Shown here: one piece after another, positions 35,345-49,300 of the stretch | Position numbering within the stretch: position 1 is the stretch's first letter | How the letters are laid out: each line of letters starts with the position of its first letter | NCBI RefSeq assembly: GCF_000346465.2 | Contig: NC_034015.1 | Span: 2,090,658 to 2,154,657, forward strand | Length of the DNA stretch: 64,000 bases | From: Prunus persica | Lineage: Eukaryota; Streptophyta; Magnoliopsida; Rosales; Rosaceae | Direction of reading: 5' to 3' | Position numbers and translations under genes: made by a program | The notes under the pieces: generated by a model | Seen by the model: the letters and a program-made list of their open reading frames with translations, nothing else | Databases searched by the model: none | What the model was told of the DNA's origin: nothing

Positions 35345-35755
35345 TATTTTGGTTTAGTTTGTTCAATGAAGTCCAGAAACTCTATGAGTTTTCTGTGTTT
35401 TTTTTTTTTTTTTTCTCTTTTGATTACATAAGTTGAGTTTGCTGGGTGTTCTTAGTCTCTCTAGGAGAGTCATGCCAGTTAGCGAGTAGTTTTTGTCCAT
35501 AATGTCATTGGAACTAGATTTGGTGGCTGTTGAGAGAGTTATAGAAATGTTATTTTCGAAAGTGATTCTCTCCAAATCGTTTCAGCTTTCAGCTGACTCA
35601 AGTCAGTGGGGAATATTTACCCATATTAGTCATATTGTTGTTGGGATGACTCCTTTTACAGTCTCTGTTCTTTGTATTGTTATTCCTATTGATCTAATAA
35701 AATTCTATCGTCTTTTTATAAAAATAATAATATTTCTTTTAAGAAGTGGAAACAT
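35345..35755 (+). mobile_element. LINE 3' UTR fragment
   Basis: The segment ends in a typical plant L1 tail (TTTGTATTGTTATTCC, then GATCTAATAAAATTC) and lies directly in front of a second LINE fragment. Coding sequence is lost. Direction is judged from the tail. Confidence 0.45.
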
Positions 35756-35756
35756 A

Positions 35757-36275
35757 AAAATGCAAAATCTTTATAGTTGGAGTCCTCCCCCTTCTAACTA
35801 TTTTAAAATCAATTTTGATGGTCATTCTTCGGCTGGTTTTGTAATTATGATTCATTATGTTCATCCCCTATTAGTTTTTCTTATGTTTTGCAGGCTGAAG
35901 CTACGACTTTAAGGAATGCCTTAATATGGGCCTCTCGTATACAGTTATCACAGCTGGAAATTGAAGGCGATTTTAAAGTTCTAATCCCAATCCTAAATCA
36001 TCAGATCCCACCTCCTTGGCATATTCGAACAATTATTCAAGATATTTGGTATCTTGTACATGGTTCCCATCGTTATTCTTTTACATCATTCCTACGTGAA
36101 ACCAACCAAGTGGTTGAACTTTGGCTAAGATAGAATATGCTTCTTCAGATGACATGAATTTGGTTTCGGAACTTTCCTAGGAATGTTTTACTAAATTGTA
36201 TTTTGATTTGTAAGGGTTACAGATCCCACGTGGATCTTCTCTGCAATGTTTTACTTGGGTAAAAAAAGAAAAAGA
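35757..36275 (+). mobile_element. LINE (L1-like) RNase H remnant with 3' tail
   Basis: The plus strand reads WSPPPSNYFKINFDGHSSAG, then a break, then QAEATTLRNALIWASRIQLS and IPPPWHIRTIIQDIW to a stop at 36131-36133. This is the C-terminal RNase H domain of plant L1 elements with its middle deleted. A 3' UTR and an A-rich end (36258-36275) follow. It is inactive. Confidence 0.7.
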
Positions 36276-37319
36276 AATGAGGGTGTCTTTAAATAGCAAT
36301 TCATTACGAATTCAATGTTCATAATTTGAGAAACATGAAGCTTTTGAACTCAACTTGTATTATATATGCTTTAGAAGTGACAAGCCTATCAAAGAAGAAA
36401 AATATTTATAAACTGCTGCGAAAGAGCTCAACTATGATGTTTTACAACATATTATCAAAAAAAGTGTGCCTCAGCAATAGCCAACAAAAACGAAACTATC
36501 AGGTTGACATTATCGAATGCTTTGCTTAGATATTAGCCCCAAAAATAATCTGAGCAAAAAAAGCACCATGACATCCTCCTCTATTGCAAAAGAAACTCTC
36601 AAGCACCTAGCAAGGAAATTTACCCCACACCACAATGGAGCTCTTCTTGATCCAGTAAGAATCAGTGGTTCAGCAAATTTTCCAAGACCATAATACTTCC
36701 CTTTCTTAAAGAACATATGATGCAGTTACATTTAACCAGGTTCCTCTGCAGAATGTGACACATTCACGTCATTGCATGTGAGATGAACCTTTCGGTGGAA
36801 CGTCCTAATAAACAATTTCCTGTCAAAAACAGATTCCACCATTTCTAATTAGTAAATTCTTGAGTAAATAACCTATAATACCATTTGCAGTTCAAGCAGT
36901 GACTCATAAAACGAAAATTGACCACAAGAAGGTACCAACACTGGGATAATGAAAAATGTATATAACCGTTTCTGGCATCATTATCAGCATTGTTATAATA
37001 ATTGAAGCCTAACAGAAAGATTGAAGATGAACATAAATAAAATAACTTTCACTAGCACTCTGGACAATGTATGAGGTTGTCAGTTGTTTGTACCTATTGT
37101 TGAATGGCAATGCTCAATCTCGAAATAGTATGTGACCTTTTTCAGGTCCATTTCTAAAGTGACATCTATGCAAAATTAATTTAGAGAATATATATAATAG
37201 GTAGGCAATTCATACCATTTCTTCCTGTTAGTTTCGAGGCATTGCACCATCATTTTTCAACATGACAAACAGGACCAACAAATTATCCTCGTCAGTAGGT
37301 CAAGAAGGAAATATCCTTA
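36276..37319 (-). other. 3' flank and likely 3' UTR of PNP1
   Basis: About 1 kb follows the PNP1 stop on the minus strand. I see no other gene. The 3' UTR should lie in its right part, but I could not fix a cleavage site from sequence. Confidence 0.4.
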
Positions 37320-40300
37320 CTATCCAATGTTAGCCTCTCCATTCACTAAAGTATTTTCCCCATTGCTCGAGACGCTATTAACTACTTCACTGCTGCTCTT
37401 CTTTGTCTTATCTTTGTTGATATTTGGTCTATCTTTGGCAGGGGTGACTAATCTCCGGATAAACTTCTTTTGTGGGAGCAAAGTATTCTCTGCTGTATTA
37501 TTTTTGGGCGAGCTTATATTTTCAGCTAAGTCCCCCTTTCGAATGCTAATCATTTTTTTAGGTAAACCTTTGTCAGATGTTTCTTGAGAACCTACAACAT
37601 CTTTGGCATCACCTGTAGGCTGCTTTGCACTGGCCTTCTCTGGATCTGTATCTGGAAGTAGCGCTCGGTGGCTAAGGCGAAGTTGCCCCTTCTCATTTAC
37701 CTGCATTATACAGACAAATTATCCTATTGCAGTTCTCCAGAGTGGGTGAAAACCCAGTAAAACCAAAATTGATCAACAATTTGCAAGGAATGAAAAGAAT
37801 GCATGGTAAAGGTAAGCAATAAAAAAATTAGCAAAACTACTCGAAACCTAAACTCATTAAGTAAAGAGAGAAAGCTTCTGGTCAGCAACTATGAATTCTT
37901 GTCAGTTTTAAATCTGATTTCTAAAAGGACTTCTTAAATCAATAATGCAAGGCCAAATTATGTAAAGGATGGTCGTACTTCAAATTCTCGCATGAATGAC
38001 TAAAATTTTTCTACTGAACAATCAATGCATTCTGTTGTGATCAAAATCTGGCCGTTGAATGCATTGGCGTAAAAATTTGGAACCACGCTTAATGAGTTAG
38101 TCTTGTCAACCTGTCTTAGTTGAATGAAAAAAATCCCTTTGAATTTCTTCAGTGCAAGGATTTCTCGCTTTGTTTAAGGGCACGAAATCAAAAAGGGCCT
38201 TACCATGGTCATATTAGTAAGATCATTGTCGAATGCAACAATACAAGTATTAGTCTATAAAACACAATTACACAGGTTCAGCCCATGAGGTGGCAACTTG
38301 ATGCAAAGGTTAGGACCAGATCCAAATCTCCGTTAATGAGACCAACTTTTGCAGGACCATAGATTACAATGGCCATTGTTTATCTTATTTATAAAATATA
38401 TGTTCACATTTCTAGGATAAGGAGACTGATTTTTCTTGGTACATGGCTGTCAGAAAAGGTTAATGTTCCAATGAGAAGATAATAATTTAATACCAAATAA
38501 ATCATTTATCACCAGACAGTTAACATTACATTTATTTCTTTCTAAGGATGTCAGGAATAGTAGATCGTACCTCAATAAGTTTAACATCAATATGGTCTCC
38601 AACTTTAAAAGCCTGTAAAATTAAATAAACAGGAAAGTTTAATCCACATGATTCTTACACATGTAGAAACATATAAGAAAATAATAATATGGAAAATATT
38701 ATGTGCTTACATCTTCTGCCTTTGCCAGCCAATTCGAACTCAACTCACTAATATGGCAAAGTCCCTGAAAAATTTGAGATTGAGATGCCTGCTGATATTA
38801 CTGTTTCAACCCCATTTCTTTATAAAATGGGCCTACCTATACTTAACACAAGGTTTACAATGCTCAAAAAGGTAAAAGAACTAATAAATTGGTTGTTAAC
38901 AACGATGCATTATACCTCTCGCCCAGGTGCTATTTCCACAAATACTCCATATGGAGCTATTGATTTGATCTCGCAGTTCCTGGTACATTAAAACCAGAAA
39001 GTCAAATAATTAGTTACTGATCTAATGCATAATTTTTTTGATGATAGATCTAATGCATAATTAACCAAGAAGAAGGTATATAAAAAGACATCCTGTTCTC
39101 CGATACCCTAATGAATATAGAGTGCTTGGAATTCCTAATGCATTGTCCTATTTACATATTAATGTCAAAAGCACAGTAAGTCCAACACATAATCTTTGAC
39201 TAAGCCTCGGAAAAGAAATGAAAAAAATATATAAAATCCAATTACAAAGAAGGGAGTTTTCAATCCGGGTCGTTCGTCCATAAGACTATTACAATAAGTT
39301 CAATAACTTAATTTACTTTATAAGAGATCTCTCTCTTTTTAAATATAATAACTACTATATTACGTGCCAGTTTTACATAAACTGTGAATGTAAAATGATT
39401 ATAAATAATAGAAAAACCACTAACATACCTGTGACATAGATACAGTATCAAAATGCAAAACAATTTATCTTCTCTTTTTTCCCCCCAAATAAGAAACAGA
39501 ATTATATTTTGAAAATGAAAGTAAAGCGGTACAAAATTAGTCAACAAGGATTTCTCAACTCCAAAGCTACAGATCCCACAAAGAAGCGCAAAATGCACCC
39601 TATCCCATATGCACTGCACCTCCTCACCAAACACATTTTCAAATACCCAACCCATAAAACCCAGAAAATTGCCATCATAACACATCTCCCCAGAACACCA
39701 CCCTTTTTCTTTCCACTGTAAAAATCAAACTTCCCACAAAATAGCACATTATACAACAGCAGAATGGACAGCAATACAACTCATCTCTTCAAATCAAGAC
39801 GATGAATCTAAGAGCCACAGTATCCTTATCCAACAGAATTCATTTTGATAGATATATTACTCTTTGATACATTAATTCAATTTTTCTCTAAATTTATATT
39901 TCATCACTGCTCTTGAAAACTTATTTGATAGATATATTATTTGTACAAGCATCATGCACAATGAAGTTTGATATTTTAAATTTGAGAAAGGTAATAGTTA
40001 TGATATTTAATACTTTGAATTATAAGGACAATAACCGTATCTTTTGAAAATTGTACAGTCAACGATACGTTTGAGCAGAAACAAAAACAAGCTATTGGAC
40101 ATTGGTCAAAATAAAAAGTTATTTCCTATAGAAAAAAAAAAAAAAAGGCTACCTGTAGATATCACCAATTGTTGGAACCATTGTCAAATTAGTAATAATA
40201 GCTTTAGACTTTTCTATACTAGCCAAATCCCTGGCGGTAATTTTCACCTGCAATAGCCAGAAAAAAGTTAAATTTAGGGTGAAATTATTAAATGAAAATA

Positions 40301-43300
40301 TATGGTCGCAGATTGGGTCATAGTCTGGTCTTACTATCCCGTCTTCTTGCGTGTCAATTGCATCTACTCCAGTCTCTTCTATAATACTCTTCACCTTCTT
40401 CCCACCACTACCAATGATCAAGTTCACTTTCTCAGGTTTGACCTGTCACAATATCAGGGTCGTAAGAAAGAAGTACATTACATACTTCAGATCATCAGTT
40501 GTATAGCTAGCCATGCAATATTCATCTACAGGTAATCAACAAACCTTCATTATGTGAATCAGTGGCGCATACTTAGAAAGCGTTCTTGAAGGAGGAGGTG
40601 AGCACTTCAACATTTCCGCTGAATTTTTAACAAAATAACAAAAACACAAAAATCAACTTCACCTTCTAATGACAGCAGAGTATGAGATAACAAGATACAA
40701 TATTTCCAGAATCCAATAAACTAAACTCAATCTTTTGTGGCTGGTTAGAACCAAAATAAGTGTAACAAACAATCCTAAGTTCATCTAGAAAGCAGATTTG
40801 CTCATAAACACTTTTGTTGGAAGTGCTTTTATTCGAAGCACATAGAATTCAAGTGCTTCCTGGAAGAGCGCTTGGAAGTGCTTTCTGAAGAAGCAGATGT
40901 TAGGCGGTTCTCCAGAAAACACTTCCAAGTACTTTTATAACCCAAAAGCACTTCCAACTTTTTCCCCAAGTGATTTTGGCCATTTTAAAAGCACTTTCAA
41001 ACAGGCCCCACAGCCGTCTAAAACAAGGAGGAAATGTTAATCATTTGAACAGAAGATACTTGGCTGGTTGGGAGTGGTTCTGGAGGAATGGTTTTTACCT
41101 AGTAGCAGTTTTACATGGTAGCATTATTGTTGAAGAAAAATTTTCATTAAGAACCCAAGAGGTAAAGCGCTTCCTGAGTAAGCACTTACCAGGTGCTTCC
41201 CCCAAAAACAATAAAAGTAATTTAATAACCCAATAAACATGTCTCCCTATTTCTGTCAAACATTGATTTTAGTTATTAGAAAACCCTTTACACACCAGAA
41301 AAAACACTCCAAACACATCCTTAGACTCCACTATATGCAATTTGGTGCTATTATATGAAAAATTATATAGAAGTTCCAGTGTCCTCTATTTGGATAATAG
41401 GCAACCATGAACATGGGGAATCAAACGAACAATGAAAACCTACTGATTCCACTAGGAGATAAAATAAAATTTCCAATTTGCTGGAGACAGAAGGTATCAT
41501 TTAAAAGGCGAAATTAAAAAAAATCAAAATTTTTATTCTTTCTGTAAAAAGTGCTGGAAAAAAATACATGCAAAACAAATTCATAAATATGCGTTCTCTT
41601 GCGAGAAAGTTTGGAAAGTTATTTCTTTAGACTGTTAATCAGGACCATAGATTTAGGCGTGATTCCAATTAAATGAAAACATGACTGTCTCTCTAATGAG
41701 CATGTTTTCAAGAATGAGGATACAGTTCTCTCTAATCCAAGACAAGTTATTTGTGCAGCTGCCCAAGAGTGGATTAAGTCGGCTTCTAATCGCACTAAAG
41801 GGGTAAATAAAGTTCAAATTCATATTGCTTGGGAGCCTCCTGGACCTGGACAGTTCAAACTTAATGTCGATGGTTCAAGGAGAAGTGTTACTGGTTGCAT
41901 TGGTGCTGGGGGAGTCATTCGTGACTCTTCTGGTGACTGGGTAAGTGGGTTTGCTGTTAATCTAGGAAAAGCTCAAGTTCTTGAGGCTGAGATATGGGGG
42001 CTTTTCTTTGGTCTGAAGTTAGCTTTTGAGAAAGGTATCAGTAGTCTCATCATCGAGATGGACTCAGCTATTGCAGTCAATCTCTGTCAGAATTCTTCTC
42101 TGCTTGCTTTGCATCCCTTAGCTGCTTTGGTTAGGAGCTGTTGTAACCTTTGGCAGCAGTTTTACCAGTTGTGCCCTTCAGCATGTTTTTAGAGAGAAGA
42201 ATGGTGTTGCTGACCGATTGTCTAATTGTAGTTATCAACTGGATCTTGGGCTGTGCTTGCTTGAGCAGGCTCCTAGTTGGATCAGTGCTTATCTTGTTGA
42301 TGATTTGCTTGGAATTGTTCGTTCTAGACCAGTGTGTGTTTCTTGGGGCTTTGGCCCCCTACTTCATCCCAAAAATAAAAATAAAAATACATGACTGTCT
42401 GACAAAAGGAAAATTATATATTGCATACTGTTATGATGAAAAACATGTATCTGCAACTGCAACCTATAATGGAAATACCAAGCACCAAGAACACATTTAA
42501 ATTGCACACAGGTTATTGATTATTGACTAAATAGGCCGGATCCCACAGGAATACACCTCCCCGACTAATTAAATCCTTCTTAACCTGATCACAACTCCCA
42601 ACTATAAAAGACAATATTAATTAGGAAACTTTACCAATAATATGCTTCCGGCCATTCTTTGCTTGTAGGAGTGCCTCTCTCATAACGGGCAATGTAATCC
42701 CGCTAACCTAATATAGAAGGAAGGCTTCTGATTATTACTTATTATAATGCACAGATAACCAAAAGAACACAAATAACACTCACGCACACACACATACATA
42801 CTCTTCACACAAGCCATGTCAATTGGGTGGGAAGTGGGTTAGAAGTAGTAACAATACTATCCTAAAACACAGTAACAAAATGAGATTGATATTGAAGAAA
42901 CTATCAGGATATAAGTAAAAGCTGACCTTTATGTCCATCTGAAATGCAGTTACACCATCTTCATTTCCAGCAACCTGCAATCACTGAATTATTCAATAAA
43001 ATATTATGCTATTAAATCATGATCTATGACGACCACTTTGTAGTTCATAGAGTATTGACAACATAGGCTTTCAGATTTGAATAATATTAAATAATAACCA
43101 ACAAAAACACTAAATAACTAGGTAAATTCCAGAACATAAGACCTTAAAATCCATATCCCCAGATGCATCTTCAGATCCAGTTATGTCAGAGAGAATCAGT
43201 GGAGCACCATCTCCCCCAAATTCCTCAGTTTCCAGAACCATACCCATCGCTATCCCAACTATAGAGCACTTGATTGGAACTCCAGCATCTTGCAATGCTA

Positions 43301-46300
43301 AGCATCCCCCACAAACAGATGCCATACTGTATCCTCAAAAAGGATAGTGTTAAGAGGTAAATCTTAGCCTCGACGTCAAAAAATTGATGATGTTAAAGAT
43401 GTTTGAAACATATTTGATAACGAAAATATATTATTTGGTTGATGAAATTGAGAAAAGCCACCTTGAAGAGCCATTGCTTTCAGTAATTGTGCTCTCAACA
43501 CGTACAGTGTAAGGAAAATCATCTTCAGAAGGCAAAATTGGTTCAAGAGCTCTCTCAGCAAGCATTCCATGACCAATTTCTCTTCTACTAGGTGCTCCAT
43601 TCCGTCCAACTTCCCCAACACATGACGGGGGAAATGTGTACTGAAAAATTAATACATTATTAGCAAGGTTCCCAACACTTACAAAATGCAGAAATGCAAA
43701 ACTATTTTCAAATGGCATCATTTGCATAACAGAATTCAAACATCAACAAAAGTTGGTAATTCCAATCGGAGAAAAATTTTATGTAATGAAACACCTCGTT
43801 TTTCTATAACTCGATTTATGACCATGACGGTAACTACGCAGACAACAGTTGCAAAAGAACATAAAAGAAATTATCATAGAACTGTCAAATATTACTTCCA
43901 TTCAACAATGACAATTCATAAATTAAATATTAAAGGAAATCACAAAAATATCAATCTTCTTAAGATCAGAAAAGTTGGGCACAATATCATATCTACTGAA
44001 CTTTGAACAGAATTATTTATAGCTATAAGAAATTATGTGTATGCCAGAGACTACATTGCCAAAACATGGTTCACCACATACTCAATTACTAAGATGAAGA
44101 GATATAAAGAGAGAGACCTGGAGATAGAACCTCTTCCATTCATCTACCCCTACTAGGTTGTCTATCCTCTGTGCCATCTGCTTATCACCGAGTGTAACAA
44201 CAGCCAATGACTGTAAATAGAAAAAATGAAAAGAAACGATTAATGACACTAAACTAAAATATCCACGGATAATTAAACTCAATGAAGATCAGAATGGCAA
44301 CGTAAGAACCTAAGTTGGTCATACGAACTGTGGATTCAGAGAGTTGTAACAGGCTCAGTTAGAACAAATGAGAGTCAATTGAGATGCGTTAAACAAATGT
44401 GGGGTGTGGCTAAAGGGTTAATCATACTCTTCTGCTCAATTACTAGTGTGCCGATCTTATTAAAATCATATCAGAGGTAACTAGCTTCGACTATAGCTAG
44501 ACATAACACTAGTTCAAAAAAAGGAAAATTCATCTCAGCTTGAAAAATGATTCTTACTATTAAAGTCACCAGCAAACAATATGAAGACAATGTAGCTCCA
44601 TGGATGGTACCAAGTGTTTGGGAGAAACAAATCATGGTGAAATACTTAAAACACAAACACGCATATGCCACACACACACACACACAAACACTAGCACATA
44701 CATACAGAACTGGTAACTATCTTCATGTGTTCTGAATATACATTTTTTTTGTAGAAGAAACGAAATTTATTAAGCAAAAGAACACGGAGGTGGAAAAGGC
44801 AACCACCACCGAAGAAACAAAAACAAACAGAGAGAAACAAACAGCACCAAACCCTCCCAAGCTAACAGAGAGGAACACAACCGAAAAACCACAGACCAAC
44901 ACACCCCCCACCCCTCAGTTAACCGAAGCTGCCATATCCCTCATAATAGTGGAATAAGAGTAGTCTTTAAACTCTTTTGTAACCGAAGCCCACAACGCTG
45001 CCCAGTACTTAACTCTATCCCAAAGCTCACTCACTCCCACTCCCTTATAGTCTTCAAAAATTCTCCTATTACGCTCCATCCGAATGTTCCAGAAAACAGA
45101 GTGGACCAAACAGCCCCATAAAGTTGAAACACGCTTCCCCTTTCCCCAAACCACAAAGTGAGAAGAAAGGAAATCAGAGCACCCTTTCGGAATAACCCAA
45201 ACAGTCCCAACCTCCCTCCACAAGAGCCCCCAAAGACTTAAGGAAAAAGGGCAATGTAATTCTGAATATACATGGTAACGGCAATAACATTAATCAAAAG
45301 AGCAGTTTTGGTACACAAGATAATCAGGTATGCTGAATGATAAAATTCAAAACCTGTGTTTCTCCACGTGTGAAAAGAGCACTTCCATGTGCCCTGGGAA
45401 GTAGTCCACATTTTGAGTTAATTGGACGTATCTCATCTGGGGAACGCCCATCACTTCTTCTTCCACCCTGTAGCAACCACACACAAAAAATAAATAAATA
45501 AAACATGGCATGAATTTAACTAGCACTTGTGGTGTTTAGATGACAAGAACCTATTTCAAGGTTAAAAACAAGGCTCCTGTCAGTTTAATAATTCATATCC
45601 TGCCTAGTAATCCATATCATTGGAGCCATGTGTTAGTACCCGCCAAACAAGAGCTAAATTACAAAGATCCTTTATGCCCGGAATAACCACTAACTATTTC
45701 AGTGTTCAAAATGAGCAACACAAAAACACTGACTATCTCAGTGTTTCAAAATAAAAGATAAAATAGTCTGTATTGCTTAAAAAAAAGGAGCAGGGTAGGA
45801 ACAAAGAAATTTGCATATGTATAACTCTCTTCTGTTCAAAACAATTTCTGTTGCATTGCTACTGTAACTCAAAAAGGCATAGTTTGAAGTATCAAGGATC
45901 TGAGACTAAAATTATGAAGGTGGAAAAATATGTCAGCAAAGAAAGCATAATGTAGAATTTATACAGTTAAGTCATTCAACCTTCATTTGAGAGAATTTCA
46001 ACCTCTTTATCCATGGGTAGATCTTTTTTGGGCAGGAGCGTGTACATTTCAAAATTTTCAGTTAGGGGTGGACATTTTAGCACATAAACTGACCAACACA
46101 CTCAACCTAACCAAAACAGTGTGGGTAGTGTTGATGTTTCCTCTTTAATTGGGTGATCCCAGGTTGCTTCACCAGCAACCCAATTCATTTCCAGTCAAAC
46201 AACTACATGCAAACTCAGGAACCCATTTAAACCAACCTAAACTGTGAGCATAGGTGCATATTGAGACTTGAATGCTTGATTTGAAAGCCAAGTCTTCACC

Positions 46301-49300
46301 AAACAAACTGTTAGGCTACAATATCTATTACAATAAGATCATGCATAAGTTATATTTAATCCTTCCAAAATCCCTAACTGGTAACAGCCTTAGAATGCAG
46401 TCCTCTGGACAAAAGTATAGTGAAGAAACCCTTAGTGGAAGTGATGATTCACTTATCAGAGCCTGAATATTTAGTGTACTTCATTTTATTGTTTCTTCAG
46501 ACTTGGTTACAATTTGATATTTGCCCGACTTCACAAAACATTCACACTAATTTTTACATCAACCTTTCAAAATTGAATATGCTTAGCAGGTAATAGAGAT
46601 GTATCTTTGAAACCTGATCACACATGAATCTTATACAACAGTATCACTGATTTTGCTTTTCACATGTGATCATATGCAAAGGCAGCCACGTTAGTTAAAC
46701 AACATTTAATGACCAAAAACTTTATATACGAGGGAAAACTTATTCCAGATGCTGGTCCAAATAGAGGTAGTTTTAAATGTCTACAACTCCATATAATACT
46801 AATTTTCAAATAATAAACTTCCATTAGTGACCCTTGATCCTAAAGAACCAAAAAAGTCTCTAGAGTCTAGGTGATGTAGGATATGGTTGAATTGAGTAGT
46901 TAGGTAATATAGCGGAAGTGAAAACAATGGAAAACAGAGAATAGAATGAACAAGGATAGGTCTGGAATCACTCCAGGCACCAAGAAGTCTCCAATCTCTG
47001 GAAAATAAACTTTTATAGCAATAACTCAACTCCATCATGAATTACATGGGGGGGTTTTATGGCAATCTAACCCTAGAGTGAAAAGGAAATTAAACTTATT
47101 CTAGGAAAGAAATCCTAAACCAAATAGAAACGGTAATCAAATCTACATTTAATAAAATAAGTAAACCAAATTCTAGTCAAACAAGAAATCCTGAAAGTAT
47201 AGAAAACTTGGACAACAAGTTAAAAACGCAGAAATCATCTATTGCTCCAAAATTGCAGGATTTGAAGACCGAATTAAAAAATTTCCTCTTCCATCTCTTT
47301 CTTTAGTAAACCCTAATGGGTTTGACAAGGATGTCCTCATCACTAGGCCTCCATCAGTCAAACCCAGAGCCAAACCCAATTAAAACTTTAACCTGTACTT
47401 GTCCCAATCAAACTAGGGTTTAGAAATGGGGTTGAAATTGCTCTCACCCAAGAAAGAACCCAACCCTAAATTTCTCATACTAGTAATTAGGTTTAATTTT
47501 CTTTAAATTTAAAAATAAAAAATCCTTTCACGTAATAAATATTATTAAAGGTCATAAGTTTAACAGATAACATTGCATCTAGTTAAGCAAACACCAGCTT
47601 CACATCTGCCTCAGATACATTTAAGTAAATATATCTAACTAAAAGCAAATGTTCATACCTCCACAATGCGCCTCCGCAAAAATTTGGATGTGACTTCTTT
47701 GAATACCAGCTTCACATCTACCTCAGAAAAGAACTAAAAATAATAATATTACTTTAGTAACTATTGCACTCACAATTAGGTATTCATAAAACTCCGAGAT
47801 AGACCAAGAATAATACGATTGTCAGTTGAAATATTCAAAAATATAACTGCAGCAACACAATCCAAAATAATGTAATACAGAAAAATCAGAATTGATTCTT
47901 TCTAATGGTTTAAATCATGCTGACCCATAAGTGCTCAGATAGAAAAACTTAAGGATTTGAACTAGCTTGAAAATCGCTAGTTCAGAAACATAACTCTCAT
48001 TGCTTGTTCAATAAAGTTCAAACACTTAAGTTGGACAGTTATATATTAAATAGTAATATATTTGTTAAATTTATTGTGATCCACATATCCTAATATTAGA
48101 CTTCTTGGTGTTGACTCCAAAGAAGCATAACTTTCACCACAAGTCCAGAAAATTTCAAATACTATATAAAAATATCAACCACATGGGTTCCTGTATCACA
48201 TTTAAATTCTATAAGGCCACACACTTCGACCAAAAAAAAGGACCCCACTGCATGAGCCAAAGAATAAAAACGAGAATGTGAGAGTATGGAGACTTAGACA
48301 TGAAAAGTCGACTTTACGAACATGTTTTGGCACACGAGGTACACTCTTTGAACTTCTTTTCAATATATTTTGTTCCAACTATAATTCCAAATCATGTGAA
48401 GGTCAAGCGACTAAAGAAAGGGGACAACAACCGCACTGATGGCTAGAAATCAGCCTTTTACAAAGCTTTTAGGACAAATTCACTGGATGCTCATATAGGT
48501 AATTAGATATACAGTAATTTTTGGGTTATCAAAAGGTTGATTCCAGATCTTTTAAAGTATCTTAACACCATTCCAGAGCAATCTTCAACAAATTTTAGTA
48601 AAAAGCAAATAACAATGAGATAATTCCATCTTTCTTAAATATGAAAGTATGTTTTAATAACTACATACACATACAGATGAATATATATATATATACATAT
48701 ATATTATGTGCAAAAATAAAGGATAATGTCATTCACAGAATGATAAAAAACTTGAAATACAGAATAGAAAGATTTGTACTATACCAAGGGAGTTGACTTT
48801 CGTAAACTAGGCTTTATATGAACATCACCTTCATCTACTTCACCATCCACAACCACTTCCTCGTCCTCATCCTCATCTTCAAATATATCTGGTATTGTTT
48901 CACTGCCTCCAAGAGCTACATCCTTACTAACATATCCCTTTGCTGTTAGTATAGTCAAAACTTCTCCTTCCAATGACAAAAGAGCTTTTCTTCTAGGAAT
49001 CTTGTCCCTAATCTGCAGAGTTCTAACCAACTCATCACCGGCAATTTCCTGTGCAATGTCAATTATAATACGTGATCACTTGATGTTTGTTCAAAGGATA
49101 AGTAAATCTGTCATCATATGAGAAGAATAGCAGCAAGAGCATAGAAACCAAGTAGGTTAAAAGAGAGTATGGAAATGAAGATTAGAGAAATAGTGAGGAT
49201 ATGGTACATTTGTGTGTGTGTGTGTGTGTGTGTGTGTGATGGAGAGATAGAGAGAGAGAGAGAGAGAGAGATCAACCTAATTCAAAAAGTAATTTTTATT

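Noticed and set aside
43686..44006. 106-codon plus-strand frame in a PNP1 intron
   Set aside because: Low-complexity intron sequence with no family resemblance.
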